Positions 29,001-37,578 of a DNA stretch of 64,000 bases are shown in pieces. The stretch's first letter is position 1, and each line of letters begins with the position of its first letter. Both the position numbers and the translations under genes were made by a program. Under the pieces are notes generated by a model. It had not been told where the DNA came from. It searched no databases and saw only the letters and a list, made by a program, of their open reading frames with translations. The stretch lies in NCBI RefSeq assembly GCF_008386235.1, contig NZ_CP040671.1, forward strand, positions 186,001-250,000, written 5' to 3'. The DNA is from Thermosynechococcus sp. CL-1. GTDB lineage: Bacteria > Cyanobacteriota > Cyanobacteriia > Thermosynechococcales > Thermosynechococcaceae.

Positions 29001-29698
29001 GTGCCTATGGTGCAGGGCTGCAAGGACTGATCGAAGCCCAAAACTGGCAAGGGGATGAAGATCTCGCCCGCGCCTATATTCACTGGAGTAGCTACGCCTA
29101 CACGGGGGAAGCCCACAGCCACAATGCAGCGGAAGCCCTAGAGCAGCGGCTGAGTCAATTGCAAGTGGTGCTGCAAAACCAAGACAACCGCGAGCATGAT
29201 CTATTGGACTCCGATGATTATTACCAGTTTCAGGGGGGCTTGACCGTTGCCGTGCGATCGCGATCGGGGCAGCAGCCCACGGTTTACTTTGGCGATCACT
29301 CCCGGCCAGAGCAGCCGAAAATTCGCACCCTCCAGGAGGAACTGCTGCGAGTCTATCGCTCCCGCGTCATTAATCCCAAATGGCTCGCCGGCATCAAGCG
29401 TCATGGCTACAAAGGTGCCTTTGAAATGGCAGCCACGGTGGATTATCTCTTTGGCTATGCCGCTACGGCTCGCTGTGTGCCCGATTATGTGTTTACAGGC
29501 ATTACTCAGACCTATGTGCTTGATAGCGAAATGCAAGCCTTTGTGGCGCAGCATAATCCTTGGGCACTGCGGGACATGGCGGAGCGACTCCTCGAAGCTG
29601 CCCAGCGCCAACTGTGGCAAGCACCGGATCCGCAGATCCTAGACCGCCTGCGAGCGATCGCCCTAGAGGCCGAAGGTTTAATTGAGGGCAAATTTTAA
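26021..29698 (+). CDS. cobN: cobaltochelatase subunit CobN
   Basis: Large subunit that inserts cobalt into hydrogenobyrinate diamide in the oxygen-type route, related to ChlH of magnesium chelatase. In cyanobacteria it may work with ChlI/ChlD-type partners. 1225 residues, full length, with conserved blocks such as GVGLDTPNST, GCWGN-like DCWGNIFVGVQPSRGYDRDP, HVGKHGNLEWLPGKG, NDPGEGAQAKRR, PTGRNFYAVDLRAVPT and HGYKGAFEMAATVDYLFGYAATA. The 158 bases upstream contain no recognisable cobalamin riboswitch. It is divergent from the histidine kinase. Confidence 0.95.
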   Translation: MHQILTLNDLTVATDNSDVAFLQQSSAPIVILTAADTDIALLAQAYNQLPKDFPPLRLANLLHLQAAAAIDDYGDRVLAEADVVVIRLLGGRGYWSYGLEVAQQMVSDRGGQLILLPGDDHPDLELMSLSSWPLDQVDRLWQYFREGGQENIQRALEFIGHYGCGWGQPPPPPQRIPRWGSYPIAGQIASDWPQVGILFYRAHYLAGNTAVIDALAQALLQRQLAPVPLFVSSLQDPEIQRELLAAWQGKVELVLNTTGFAIAKPNEVNLWQQLDIPVLQVILSSSTHETWQHHPQGLTPRDLAMHVVLPEVDGRIITRAVSFKAVSQIQADVETTVTTYAPAGDRLHWVSDLAANWLKLRRKAPAERRIALILANYPCRDGRLANGVGLDTPNSTVELLKALQAAGYDLGTDPLPKDGDALIQHLSRYRTNDPEGNHWRQPRYTLPLEAYQHYFQSLPRAVQAAITQRWRSPTTDLPIAGDCWGNIFVGVQPSRGYDRDPSLNYHAPDLEPTPAYLGFYFWLRHVFGADAIVHVGKHGNLEWLPGKGIALSDTCFPEIALGPVPHFYPFIVNDPGEGAQAKRRAQAVILDHLTPPLTRAELYGGLETLSHYIEEYYAAEQFDRPRLSVLRQQIEALVKELDLDQEIGAPNPEETWTAWLARTDGYLCDLRDAQIRDGLHILGQCPQGQQLRDLMVAIARSPSGQHMGLTRALAKDQGVDLDPLTANPTDPSPVLGYRSVGEWQHALEETAAKLVEDLLKGTPDLPCGRATQQVLDWIRTVLYPALQQTRQEIDHFLHGLNGGYVPSGAAGAPSRGRPDVLPTGRNFYAVDLRAVPTEAAWALAERSAAALIERYCQEQGEFPRTLGLSVWGTATMRTGGDDIAQALALLGVRPVWEGASRRVVDLEVIPLSLLGRPRVDVMLRISGFFRDAFPNLIALFDEAVQRVSQLDEPPDQNPLAAQVAKETAYWQQQGLSLNQAQQRARFRIFGSKPGAYGAGLQGLIEAQNWQGDEDLARAYIHWSSYAYTGEAHSHNAAEALEQRLSQLQVVLQNQDNREHDLLDSDDYYQFQGGLTVAVRSRSGQQPTVYFGDHSRPEQPKIRTLQEELLRVYRSRVINPKWLAGIKRHGYKGAFEMAATVDYLFGYAATARCVPDYVFTGITQTYVLDSEMQAFVAQHNPWALRDMAERLLEAAQRQLWQAPDPQILDRLRAIALEAEGLIEGKF

Positions 29699-29708
29699 TG
29701 GTTTAGCT

Positions 29709-30335
29709 TTAATACAGCAAAATCAAGCGCAACACCCGCGCTACCGCTGCCACCAAGCAGACAATCACCAACTGCCCTGGCAAGGCAAAAAGCGAATACT
29801 GCTCTAGTAGCTCCACCAAGGGTTGACTCAACTGCCCTGCAAGAGCCAGACCACTGAGGTAGAGCGCACCGCAGACATGAATGAGCACCAGTCCCGCTAG
29901 GCCACTCAAAGCAAGCCATTCTAAACTCACTCGCTTTTGGGGGCGAAAAGCCAGCCAACCACAGACCCAAGCCCCCGGCACAAAACCCAACAGGTAACCA
30001 AATGTCGGTTCACGCCAATAGTCCAGACCGCCCCCTTGGGAAAAAACCTGAAAGCCACTCAGCCCCAGAATCAAATAGGCCACCTGGGAGAGGGCGGCGG
30101 CTTGCCGTCCCCCCATACACCCGACCAAGAGAACCGCCGCTACTTGGTAGGATACGGGTAACCCATACACGGGAACGGCGGCCCATGAACTGGGCAAAAC
30201 AAATTGCCCTTCCTCATTGAGGAGGTTGGGGAGGGCGATCGCCGCCTCCATGAAGGTTCCAGCCACTGTCAGCAGGAGGCCTAAAATGGCCCACAAAAAT
30301 TCATCGAGGGGTGACAGGTTGGTTCTCAAGAGCAC
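29709..30335 (-). CDS. bioY: biotin transporter BioY
   Basis: S-component of the energy-coupling factor biotin transporter. 208 residues with about six hydrophobic segments and the family stretches PVYGLPVSYQVAAVLLVGCMGGRQAA and LGFVPGAWVCGWLA. The start is taken as GTG 30335, inside the last bases of the FHA gene (10-base overlap), so it is translated from the same message. Convergent with cobN, 10 bases apart. Biotin biosynthesis genes are not nearby. Confidence 0.88.
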   Translation of the reverse strand: MLLRTNLSPLDEFLWAILGLLLTVAGTFMEAAIALPNLLNEEGQFVLPSSWAAVPVYGLPVSYQVAAVLLVGCMGGRQAAALSQVAYLILGLSGFQVFSQGGGLDYWREPTFGYLLGFVPGAWVCGWLAFRPQKRVSLEWLALSGLAGLVLIHVCGALYLSGLALAGQLSQPLVELLEQYSLFALPGQLVIVCLVAAVARVLRLILLY

Positions 30336-30700
30336 TGCAACACATTAGGCGGGACAGACGGGGTCGGACTTGTATAGCGAAACGTGAGATCCGTATCCCC
30401 CATCATAATAAGGTCTCCATGGTATAAGACTCGCTCCTCCGACAGGGGTGTACCGTTAATTAATGTGCCATTGCGACTATTGTTGTCACGGATCAGGTAC
30501 ACTAGAGCATTGCCCCGCGGGCGTAGTTCAATGGTTGCTTGGTGCCGTGAAATAAACGGGTCATGGATAATAATGTCACAGTCACTGGCACGGCCAATCT
30601 TCCAAAAGGCTTTGCCTGCGAGGTGATATTTACCGACCACCGTGCCTTGAGAACGGACAATGAGCCATGCTTGCTTGCTCGTGTCTGAGAACCGCGTCAT
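30326..30700 (-). CDS. FHA-domain protein
   Basis: 124 residues, almost entirely one forkhead-associated domain that binds phosphothreonine. The family core is intact: KIGRASDCDIIIHDPFISRHQATIEL followed by DNNSRNGTLINGTPL (phosphopeptide-binding R, S-RH and N residues present). No other domain. It is co-transcribed with bioY, though the functional link is not obvious. It could take part in Ser/Thr kinase-phosphatase signalling of the kind implied by the PP2C gene at 57926. Confidence 0.88.
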   Translation of the reverse strand: MTRFSDTSKQAWLIVRSQGTVVGKYHLAGKAFWKIGRASDCDIIIHDPFISRHQATIELRPRGNALVYLIRDNNSRNGTLINGTPLSEERVLYHGDLIMMGDTDLTFRYTSPTPSVPPNVLQCS

Positions 30701-31055
30701 TAGAAAGATATGGCCAATGATTTAGATAATTGATTCATCGGGTCAGGAAATTACAATCCTGTCCATCTCTATCTTAATGAAGTTAAAAAACTTTTCATGG
30801 TGATGAGCCAACGCAATCCAAAATTTCAGGGTATCTACGGATAACTTCCCCCACTGTTTATGGTTTGATTAGGCTATAGATAGTTTTCAATCAAACCTTG
30901 CCTGTATTGATCAGGATAAGCAACGAATCAAAACCCTGTCGTCAGGGTAGCAAATCCCTAGTGTTTTGTTTGAGTTCCCTGTTTTCAAAAATTGATTTAC
31001 CACTGATGATCACTAATATTTGATACTGTTAGTTATTTGTGTTCTAGGACTGGCC
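30701..31055. other. 355-base divergent intergenic region with two inverted repeats
   Basis: AT-rich gap between the FHA gene (-) and the HlyD-like gene (+). A perfect 9-bp inverted repeat GGTTTGATT (30862-30870) / AATCAAACC (30889-30897) encloses an 18-base centre. A compact hairpin ACCCTG-TCGT-CAGGGT lies at 30933-30948. Several ATTGAT motifs recur. It is likely to hold the promoters of both genes and either an operator or a structured leader. No coding signal seen. Confidence 0.55.
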
Positions 31056-32384
31056 GTGAAAAGCAATCTGCAGCATCCCCAAAATATCATAGTAATTCAT
31101 GAGCACACCAGTAACCCAATACCCACTTTTACCCAGCAACTCAAGCTGCGGCGATCGCTCCTTGCCAATCTGTTAGTGTTTGCAGCCGGGTGTGGCATCC
31201 TTGCCTTTGCAGGCTTGTTTCTCTACCGCCATTTAACAACCGTGCGCAGTCGTGATGCGGTCATTAATGGCGTCATTGTGAATGTGCGGGCTCCGGAGGA
31301 AGGAACCCTCCAGCAACTGAGGGCAAAGGTGGGGCAATTTATCAAGCCAGCGGAGGAGACGCCCCTAGCCGTGCTAGAAAATGACTACCTTAGCCAAGGC
31401 GACCTCAAGGAAGTTGAAAAATGGCTCGAACGGCGGCAGGGTGAACTAGAAGCCGCTCAGGCAAAACTGGCTCAATTGCAGGGACTCCTCACCTCTGCCC
31501 AAGGGGATGAACGCCATCAACAGCTGCTTGAGGTGAAACAAACCAATCGCCAAGTGGCGGCTGCCCAAGCGGAACTAGGGGCTGCTAGAGCGAATCTGGC
31601 TGATGCCAAGGCACGCCATCGATTGGCAAAAATTAACTACGGCCGCTTTAGTCGATTGGCACAGCAGGGAGCGGTACCCCAAGCCCAAGCAGATGCGGCT
31701 CTAACGGAATTGCAGCAAAGCCAAGCGCAAGTGGCTGCTCGCCAACGGGAAGTGGAGGCTGCCGCTGATAGGGTAGAGGCGCTCAAGGCCGATGCCCGTG
31801 CCGCTGAATTGGGACTGACCCTGCGCAATACCCGCAGCAACTATGACCCCCGTCTGCGGCTTCAGGAGCTAAAAATTCAGATTGGCGAACAGCAGGCGAT
31901 CGTCCAAGGGCTGAAACGGGAAATTGCGGCTCAACAGCGACAGGTTGCCCAAGCCCGGCGGGAGGTTGCTCAGCGCAAAATAGTGAAGGTAGCGGCTCCC
32001 ATTGCCGCCTATGTCTGGCGGGTGGATGCCCGTCCGGGGATGTTTCTTGGCAAAGGGGATCGAATTTTGCAGTTATTGGATTGTCAACGGCGCTGGATTG
32101 ATGTGTTTGTAGAGGAACAGTCCCTGCGGCTAATCCACCCCGGTACCAAGGCCAAAATTGAACTCTATGGCAGCAAAGGCAAGGTGCTTTGGGGCACAGT
32201 CACCAACATTCGCTCTGGCTTGGGTCGCCTCAACCCCGGCGACGATCAGGTCATTCCCATTCCCGAAAACTATCCGCGTCAAAGCCAAGTGCGCGTTGAA
32301 TTAGACGCTGATCAAGACTGGGGCGAAGGCAATTTCTGTTATGTGGGCTACACCGCACGGGTGACCTTTCAAATTTCCCCCTAA
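31056..32384 (+). CDS. HlyD-type membrane fusion protein with long coiled coil
   Basis: 442 residues from GTG 31056 (TTG 31020 would add 12). One membrane helix near residues 38-58 (LLANLLVFAAGCGILAFAGL) and no lipobox. Then come a lipoyl half (VNVRAPEEGTLQQLRAKVGQFI), a very long alanine/glutamine-rich coiled coil (about 115-300), the second lipoyl half (VKVAAPIAAYVWRVDARPGM) and a beta-barrel. The layout resembles adaptors for polysaccharide export. From memory, an HlyD-like gene beside ndhF3 was implicated in cellulose export in Thermosynechococcus, and this could be it, but I cannot verify that. No transporter partner is adjacent. Confidence 0.82.
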   Translation: MKSNLQHPQNIIVIHEHTSNPIPTFTQQLKLRRSLLANLLVFAAGCGILAFAGLFLYRHLTTVRSRDAVINGVIVNVRAPEEGTLQQLRAKVGQFIKPAEETPLAVLENDYLSQGDLKEVEKWLERRQGELEAAQAKLAQLQGLLTSAQGDERHQQLLEVKQTNRQVAAAQAELGAARANLADAKARHRLAKINYGRFSRLAQQGAVPQAQADAALTELQQSQAQVAARQREVEAAADRVEALKADARAAELGLTLRNTRSNYDPRLRLQELKIQIGEQQAIVQGLKREIAAQQRQVAQARREVAQRKIVKVAAPIAAYVWRVDARPGMFLGKGDRILQLLDCQRRWIDVFVEEQSLRLIHPGTKAKIELYGSKGKVLWGTVTNIRSGLGRLNPGDDQVIPIPENYPRQSQVRVELDADQDWGEGNFCYVGYTARVTFQISP

Positions 32385-32503
32385 GCTTTTATAGCTATCC
32401 TAAACAATGCTCAATCCTTCATAGTTGCCTTTTATCTGGGCGATAAGAGATATTGATGCAACTTTGCACTTAGCCCTAGGAGGTCTGGTGCCATTCATAG
32501 ATA

Positions 32504-32514
32504 AGATTAAATCT
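32504..32514. promoter_or_regulatory. palindrome upstream of ndhF3
   Basis: AGATT-A-AATCT is a perfect 5-bp inverted repeat 34 bases before the ndhF3 ATG, in an AT-rich stretch of the 163-base gap. ndhF3 operons are normally repressed by the LysR regulator NdhR/CcmR under high CO2. This could be a half of its operator, but I did not find the full TCAATG-N10-ATCAAT site. Confidence 0.35.
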
Positions 32515-32547
32515 AATTAGTTTTGTCCATAGGCACAAGCAGGGTTT

Positions 32548-34383
32548 ATGTTGCAATCGTTTGCAGACACGGTGTGGCTCATTCCCTTTTACTCGCTGGC
32601 GGGAATGGTGCTCTCCTTGATTTGGTCACCGGGGATGACTCGGAAAACGGGACCTCGGCCAGCGGGCTATTTGAATCTCTTGCTCACGTTTTTCTCCTTT
32701 GTTCATGCACTGTTGGCCACGGTGGCGATCGCCAACCAGCCGCCGCAGTATTTGCACTGGACGTGGCTGGATGTCGCAGGTCTGCACTTTGACGTTCCCG
32801 TTGAAATTTCGATTTTGACGACCACTGCCCTGATGCTGATCACGGGCTTGAACCTCATGGCTCAGGTCTTTGCGATCGGCTACATGGAGATGGATTGGGG
32901 CTGGGCGCGCTTTTTTGCCCTATTGGCTCTGTTTGAAGGGGGGATGGGGGCGCTGGTGCTGCTGGATTCTCTGTTTTTTAACTATGTCATGCTCGAAATT
33001 CTGACCCTAGCGACCTATTTGCTCATTGGCTTCTGGTTTAACCAACCGCTGGTGGTGACCGGTGCCCGCGATGCCTTCCTCACCAAGCGGGTGGGAGACT
33101 TGGTGCTGCTGATGGGGGTGTTGGCGATTTATCCCCTTGCTGGCTCTTGGAACTACGACGATTTAGCGGCTTGGGCAGCTACGGCTCAGGTGGATCCCAC
33201 CCTCATTACCCTAATTTGTTTGGCGCTGATTGCTGGGCCAATGGGGAAATGTGCCCAATTCCCATTGCATCTGTGGTTGGATGAGGCCATGGAAGGCCCT
33301 GTGCCTGCCTCTATTCTGCGGAATGCCATTGTTGTGGGCACGGGGGCATGGGTGCTGGTGAAGCTGACGCCGGTGCTGAGCCTTTCCTCTGTCGCTCTAA
33401 CAGGTTTGCTGGTCATTGGTAGCGTCACTGCCTTGGGAGGAACCCTGATTGCCATTGCCCAGGTGGATATTAAGCGTGCTCTGTCCTATTTGGTCAGCGC
33501 CTATATGGGCTGGGTGTTTATTGCCGTTGGTCTCAAGGAGCCGGGCTTAGCTTTTGTCTTTATCCTCACCTATGGGGTAGCAATGGCACTGTTGATGATG
33601 AGTATTGGCAGCATCATTTGGAATAGCATTACCCAAGATCTGCGCCTGCTGGGTGGGCTGTGGTCGCGGCGCCCCATTTCCGGTATTTCGTTTCTCGTTG
33701 GTTCTGCAGGGTTGCTGGCGCTTCCCCCCTTGGCCAGCTTTTTCCCACAGGCAGAATTGCTGGATACGGCCTTTGCCCAACTGCCTTGGGTGGGGGTGGT
33801 GCTTCTATTGATGAATGCGTTTGCTGCCTTTAGTCTTGGTCGCACGTTCTGCCTGATTTGGGGCGGTGAGGTCAAACCAATGACGGCGCGATCGCCCGAG
33901 GTCTTTTGGCCGATGATTTTGCCGATGACCGTTGATCTGGGTCTGGTGCTGCACTTGCCCATTCTCATGGGGCGCTTTGATTGGGTGATTTGGACAGATC
34001 CTTCCTTAACCACAGCAGCTGCCCTGACGTTAACCGCTATCTTGGGCTGGGGAGCAGCTGCATGGGTCTATCTGGGCAGGGCGATTCCCAAGCCGGTGCA
34101 GTTTCCCCTACCGTCGGTACAGGATCTGCTGGCCTACGATTTCTATACGCCCAAGCTCTACAAAGCCACCGTGGTGGGAGCAGTGGATATGATTTCCCGC
34201 ATGACTGCTTGGTTTGATCGCACGTTGGTGGATGGCACTGGCAATGCCTTTGGCGGGGCAACCCTGTTGGGGGGCGATCGCCTGAAGTACAGTACAACCG
34301 GTCAATCCCAAGCCTATATCCTCACCATTTTGATGGGGGTCGCCCTTCTGGTGATTGCCATTTGTTGGCCACTACTGGCTTAA
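32548..34383 (+). CDS. ndhF3: NDH-1MS (CO2 uptake) subunit NdhF3
   Basis: Proton-pumping antiporter-like subunit of the inducible, high-affinity CO2-uptake form of cyanobacterial NDH-1. 611 residues, many membrane helices, and the Nqo12/NuoL-type stretches GPMGKCAQFPLHLWLDEAMEGPVPASILRNA and KRALSYLVSAYMGW with conserved lysines and histidine. Assignment as F3 rather than respiratory F1 rests on the order ndhF3-ndhD3-cupA and on length. It is separated from ndhD3 by 26 bases. Confidence 0.94.
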   Translation: MLQSFADTVWLIPFYSLAGMVLSLIWSPGMTRKTGPRPAGYLNLLLTFFSFVHALLATVAIANQPPQYLHWTWLDVAGLHFDVPVEISILTTTALMLITGLNLMAQVFAIGYMEMDWGWARFFALLALFEGGMGALVLLDSLFFNYVMLEILTLATYLLIGFWFNQPLVVTGARDAFLTKRVGDLVLLMGVLAIYPLAGSWNYDDLAAWAATAQVDPTLITLICLALIAGPMGKCAQFPLHLWLDEAMEGPVPASILRNAIVVGTGAWVLVKLTPVLSLSSVALTGLLVIGSVTALGGTLIAIAQVDIKRALSYLVSAYMGWVFIAVGLKEPGLAFVFILTYGVAMALLMMSIGSIIWNSITQDLRLLGGLWSRRPISGISFLVGSAGLLALPPLASFFPQAELLDTAFAQLPWVGVVLLLMNAFAAFSLGRTFCLIWGGEVKPMTARSPEVFWPMILPMTVDLGLVLHLPILMGRFDWVIWTDPSLTTAAALTLTAILGWGAAAWVYLGRAIPKPVQFPLPSVQDLLAYDFYTPKLYKATVVGAVDMISRMTAWFDRTLVDGTGNAFGGATLLGGDRLKYSTTGQSQAYILTILMGVALLVIAICWPLLA

Positions 34384-34409
34384 TGCTCGACTATTGAGGT
34401 TCTTGGCCT

Positions 34410-35885
34410 ATGCTGACGCTGTTAATTGTTTTGCCTGTCATCGGTGCGCTGCTGATGCCGCTGCTGCCAGAGCGATCCCTGCGTTCGGTTGCTTTGGTGA
34501 GCGCCGGTGTCACCTTTGCCCTGTCTCTCTGGATGCTGACGCAGTTTGATGTCCAGCAGACCGCACTACAATTTACGGAATTTGTGCCGTGGCTGTCGCC
34601 CTTGGGATTGAACTATTCCCTTGGCGTGGATGGTCTATCGCTGCCCCTGATTGTTTTGGGAACCTTCTTGACCCTTGTGGTCGTGTTCACGGGTGAAAAA
34701 AGTGCCCATCGGCTCTTCTATGCCCTTGTTCTTTTGGCCAATGCGGGAATTACCGGGGCGTTAGCAGCACAAAATCTGCTGCTGTTTATTCTCTTTTACG
34801 AAGTTGAGTTGGTGCCCTTTTACCTGTTGATTTTGATCTGGGGCGGGCAGCGTCGCGAGCAGGCAGCGATCAAGTTTCTTATCTATACGGCAGTCTCAGG
34901 AATTCTCGTGCTAGCTGCCTTTTTGGGGATGGGCTGGCTCACCCATGCTCCTAGCTTTGACTATCAAGATATTCGCGTTGCCGGCTTAGCACCCACGACC
35001 CAAGGGATTCTGCTGCTGCTGTTGATCCTAGGTTTTGGCATCAAAATGCCCTTGGTGCCCCTCCACAGTTGGTTGCCCGATGCCTATGTGGAAGCCTCAA
35101 TGCCAACCGCCATTCTCCTTGGGGGAATCCTAGCTAAGCTGGGTGCCTATGGCCTAGTGCGGTTTGCCTTAGGCTGTTTTCCAGAGACTTGGGGGCAGTT
35201 TTCTGGCCTGCTGGCCCTTGTGGCGGCTCTTGGCATTAGCTATGGGGCACTGGCTGCGATCGCCCAAAAGGACATTAAACGCATGGTGGCCTATAGCTCC
35301 ATTGGTCACATGAGCTACGTATTGTTGGCGGCAGCAGCCCATACCCACCTCAGCATCGTCGGCGCCATTGCCCAAATGATTAGCCATGGCCTGATTTTGG
35401 CATTGCTGTTCTATTTGGTCGGCGTCATTGAAACGAAAGTTGGCACCCGCGAACTCAATGTGCTCAATGGCTTGCTCAATCCTCTGCGGGGGTTACCGAC
35501 CACCAGTGCTCTCCTCATTTTGGGGGGGATGGCCAGTGCCGGTATTCCAGGATTAGTGGGGTTTGTGGCGGAATTTCTCATCTTCCAAGGCAGCTATGGT
35601 ACCTTCCCAATGCCAACTCTAATTGCGGTGGTGGGCACCGGCCTCACGGCTGTTTATTTTGTGATTTTGATTAACCGCACCTGCTTTGGCCGTCTTGACA
35701 ACGCCACTGCCTACTACCCACAGGTGGTTTGGTCAGAGAAGTTCCCCGCTATGGTACTGACACTGCTGATTCTGGTTCTGGGCATCCAACCAACATGGCT
35801 GGTGCGTTGGAGTGAGACCACCAGTGCGCAGCTGGTTGCCGCTATCCCTACTGCCACCGAAACCATTGCCAGTTTACCCCAATAG
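34410..35885 (+). CDS. ndhD3: NDH-1MS (CO2 uptake) subunit NdhD3
   Basis: Membrane proton-translocating subunit (NuoM type) of the CO2-uptake NDH-1MS complex. 491 residues with the family motifs LILIWGGQRREQAAIKFLIYTA, MPLVPLHSWLPDAYVEASMPTAILLGGILAKLGAYGLVRFA and QKDIKRMVAYSSIGHMSYVLL. Lies between ndhF3 and cupA with short gaps, one operon. Confidence 0.95.
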   Translation: MLTLLIVLPVIGALLMPLLPERSLRSVALVSAGVTFALSLWMLTQFDVQQTALQFTEFVPWLSPLGLNYSLGVDGLSLPLIVLGTFLTLVVVFTGEKSAHRLFYALVLLANAGITGALAAQNLLLFILFYEVELVPFYLLILIWGGQRREQAAIKFLIYTAVSGILVLAAFLGMGWLTHAPSFDYQDIRVAGLAPTTQGILLLLLILGFGIKMPLVPLHSWLPDAYVEASMPTAILLGGILAKLGAYGLVRFALGCFPETWGQFSGLLALVAALGISYGALAAIAQKDIKRMVAYSSIGHMSYVLLAAAAHTHLSIVGAIAQMISHGLILALLFYLVGVIETKVGTRELNVLNGLLNPLRGLPTTSALLILGGMASAGIPGLVGFVAEFLIFQGSYGTFPMPTLIAVVGTGLTAVYFVILINRTCFGRLDNATAYYPQVVWSEKFPAMVLTLLILVLGIQPTWLVRWSETTSAQLVAAIPTATETIASLPQ

Positions 35886-35900
35886 CTCAGAGAGGAAACC

Positions 35901-37214
35901 ATGGTTGAAACAATTGAGCGTCCCAGTTCTGCCAAACTTCCCCCCTTGGATCATCCCCTAGCCGACATTATTTACCGCCTCGAGGCGGGGGGTGCCCTCA
36001 TTCCCGACACGCCAGTGAACCTGATGAAGATCATCGGTATGTACAAGGCCTACGCCATTCCGATGGACTTTTACTGGCGGAATTTGCTCTACCTCGGCGA
36101 GCGGGTGTTTATCCATCCCTTTCCCTTCTTCAAGTATTTTCCAACCAAGGACTACTTTGAGTTGGCCAATCACTATGCAGGGGAGACTGCTGATCTGCGG
36201 ATTTGGCGTGGCCCTGCCCATGCCCACCCCGAACTGATGGAATTTATTGCAAAGGGGGAAACAGGGAAAATGCCGCGTCTGCTCCACCACCTTTGGCACG
36301 ACCGCATCAACATGGAGTTTTCCGAAAGCTTGGCGCGCTCAATGATGTGGCATCGCATGGGGGGGCAGCTGGATATCTACCTTGACTCTGAAGAGTACAA
36401 AGCTGCCGCCGATAGGGCAATCCGCGCCTACTTCAAAGGCAACCCGCTGATGCTCGGGCTGTACAAGCTCTTTCCCGACCTCTTCTTGGAGCAGGCTCGC
36501 CAAGCCACCTACATGAACGTGCTGGGGCTATTTTGGGAAGTGATGGCACCCGTCTTCTTCGAGATGAGCGATCGCTATGACGAGGGCAGCATTACCAGCG
36601 TCAAGGATGCCATGAACTTCTTGGTCAATGGAATTTTTGCCATGGCCGGTCGCCCGATTTACCACCATGTCTATATTGATGGCGAGGTGCATGTCCTTGT
36701 GCCCAAGGAAAAGGGCTTTATGTGGCTCTATGAAGCGGCCTTCCCCTATGTGGAAGCGGTCTTTTACCGCACGGCGCCCTTCCGGGGAACCAAGTCCTAC
36801 AATGCCCAAGCCAATCAGGTACCCACTGATCAGGTGGACTTCCACTATGGCATTCTCTTTGCCGATAAATTCCCTGTGGGGACGGCGGGGATTCCACCTA
36901 CGTTGCTCCACCAAGACATGTATCACTTCCTCCCCCAATACCTGAAGGATTACTTCCACCAGCACTGTCGCAGTGAGGATGATATTTTGGTGCAGTTGGG
37001 AATTGCCTTCCAGCACGCCATGTACACGGTGACCTCCGCTGTTTTGCAAGCAACCCGTGCCGCCTTCTACTACCCCTTGGATGATCCCAAGCCGGAGCAT
37101 CTCATGGCCAACCGGCGTTTCTTTGTGGCTCAGATGGATCGCTTTTTGCGACCGCAGTACGGCATTGCTGAAGCCTGCAAAATCCGCAATGTCCAAGATC
37201 CCAATTATTTGTAG
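35901..37214 (+). CDS. cupA: CO2 hydration protein CupA
   Basis: Peripheral subunit (also called ChpY) of NDH-1MS that converts CO2 to bicarbonate, in a carbonic-anhydrase-like reaction driven by electron flow. 437 residues, full length, beginning MVETIERPSSAKLPPLDHPLADIIYRLEAGGALIPDTP when read in two parts, with many histidine and cysteine candidates for the metal site (for example HHLWHDRINMEF, HQDMYHFLPQYLKDYFHQHC). A good AGAGAGGAAACC precedes ATG 35901. The usual companion cupS does not follow; a terminator and grxC do. Confidence 0.95.
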   Translation: MVETIERPSSAKLPPLDHPLADIIYRLEAGGALIPDTPVNLMKIIGMYKAYAIPMDFYWRNLLYLGERVFIHPFPFFKYFPTKDYFELANHYAGETADLRIWRGPAHAHPELMEFIAKGETGKMPRLLHHLWHDRINMEFSESLARSMMWHRMGGQLDIYLDSEEYKAAADRAIRAYFKGNPLMLGLYKLFPDLFLEQARQATYMNVLGLFWEVMAPVFFEMSDRYDEGSITSVKDAMNFLVNGIFAMAGRPIYHHVYIDGEVHVLVPKEKGFMWLYEAAFPYVEAVFYRTAPFRGTKSYNAQANQVPTDQVDFHYGILFADKFPVGTAGIPPTLLHQDMYHFLPQYLKDYFHQHCRSEDDILVQLGIAFQHAMYTVTSAVLQATRAAFYYPLDDPKPEHLMANRRFFVAQMDRFLRPQYGIAEACKIRNVQDPNYL

Positions 37215-37235
37215 GGAGTTGTAGGACAGGACATT

Positions 37236-37267
37236 AGGGAGAGGGGGTGTGTCTCTTCTCCCTTTTT
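37236..37267 (+). terminator. intrinsic terminator after cupA
   Basis: AGGGAGA (37236-37242) pairs with TCTCCCT (37257-37263), followed by a T-run to 37267. It ends the ndhF3-ndhD3-cupA operon 22 bases after the cupA stop and separates it from grxC. Confidence 0.85.
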
Positions 37268-37310
37268 GCTAGGCTGGAATCAAAGTGAATTTTTGTAACG
37301 AGGTAAAGCC

Positions 37311-37574
37311 GTGGCCAACGTCGAAATCTATACGTGGTCTCGTTGTCCTTTTTGTATTCGAGCAAAGCAATTGCTGACACGCAAAGGGGTGAAATTTACC
37401 GAGTACGTCATTGATGGCGATGAAGCGGCTCGTGCTGCAATGGCCCAACGTGCCCATGGTCGGCGATCGCTCCCGCAAATTTTCATTAACAACGAGCACA
37501 TTGGCGGCTGCGATGATCTCTATGCCCTAGAGGCGCAAGGCATCTTGGATAGGCTCCTGCAAGCGGCAGCCTAG
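37311..37574 (+). CDS. grxC: glutaredoxin 3
   Basis: Glutathione-dependent dithiol oxidoreductase. 87 residues with active site CPFC (about 12-15), the TVP-like loop region LPQIFINNEHIGGCDDL and normal length. The GTG start at 37311 is preceded by GAGGT. It lies four bases before gshB, forming the common cyanobacterial grxC-gshB pair for glutathione supply and use. Confidence 0.95.
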   Translation: MANVEIYTWSRCPFCIRAKQLLTRKGVKFTEYVIDGDEAARAAMAQRAHGRRSLPQIFINNEHIGGCDDLYALEAQGILDRLLQAAA

Positions 37575-37578
37575 CGGA

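Noticed and set aside
32385-32547. NdhR/CcmR operator before ndhF3
   Set aside because: TCAAT and ATTGAT words occur but not at the N10 spacing of the known site. Only the 11-base palindrome was kept as a weak candidate.
35169-37196. Long antisense open frames inside ndhD3 and cupA (for example 222 codons at 36528-37196)
   Set aside because: They are mirror frames of GC-rich coding sequence, without ribosome binding sites or recognisable domains.
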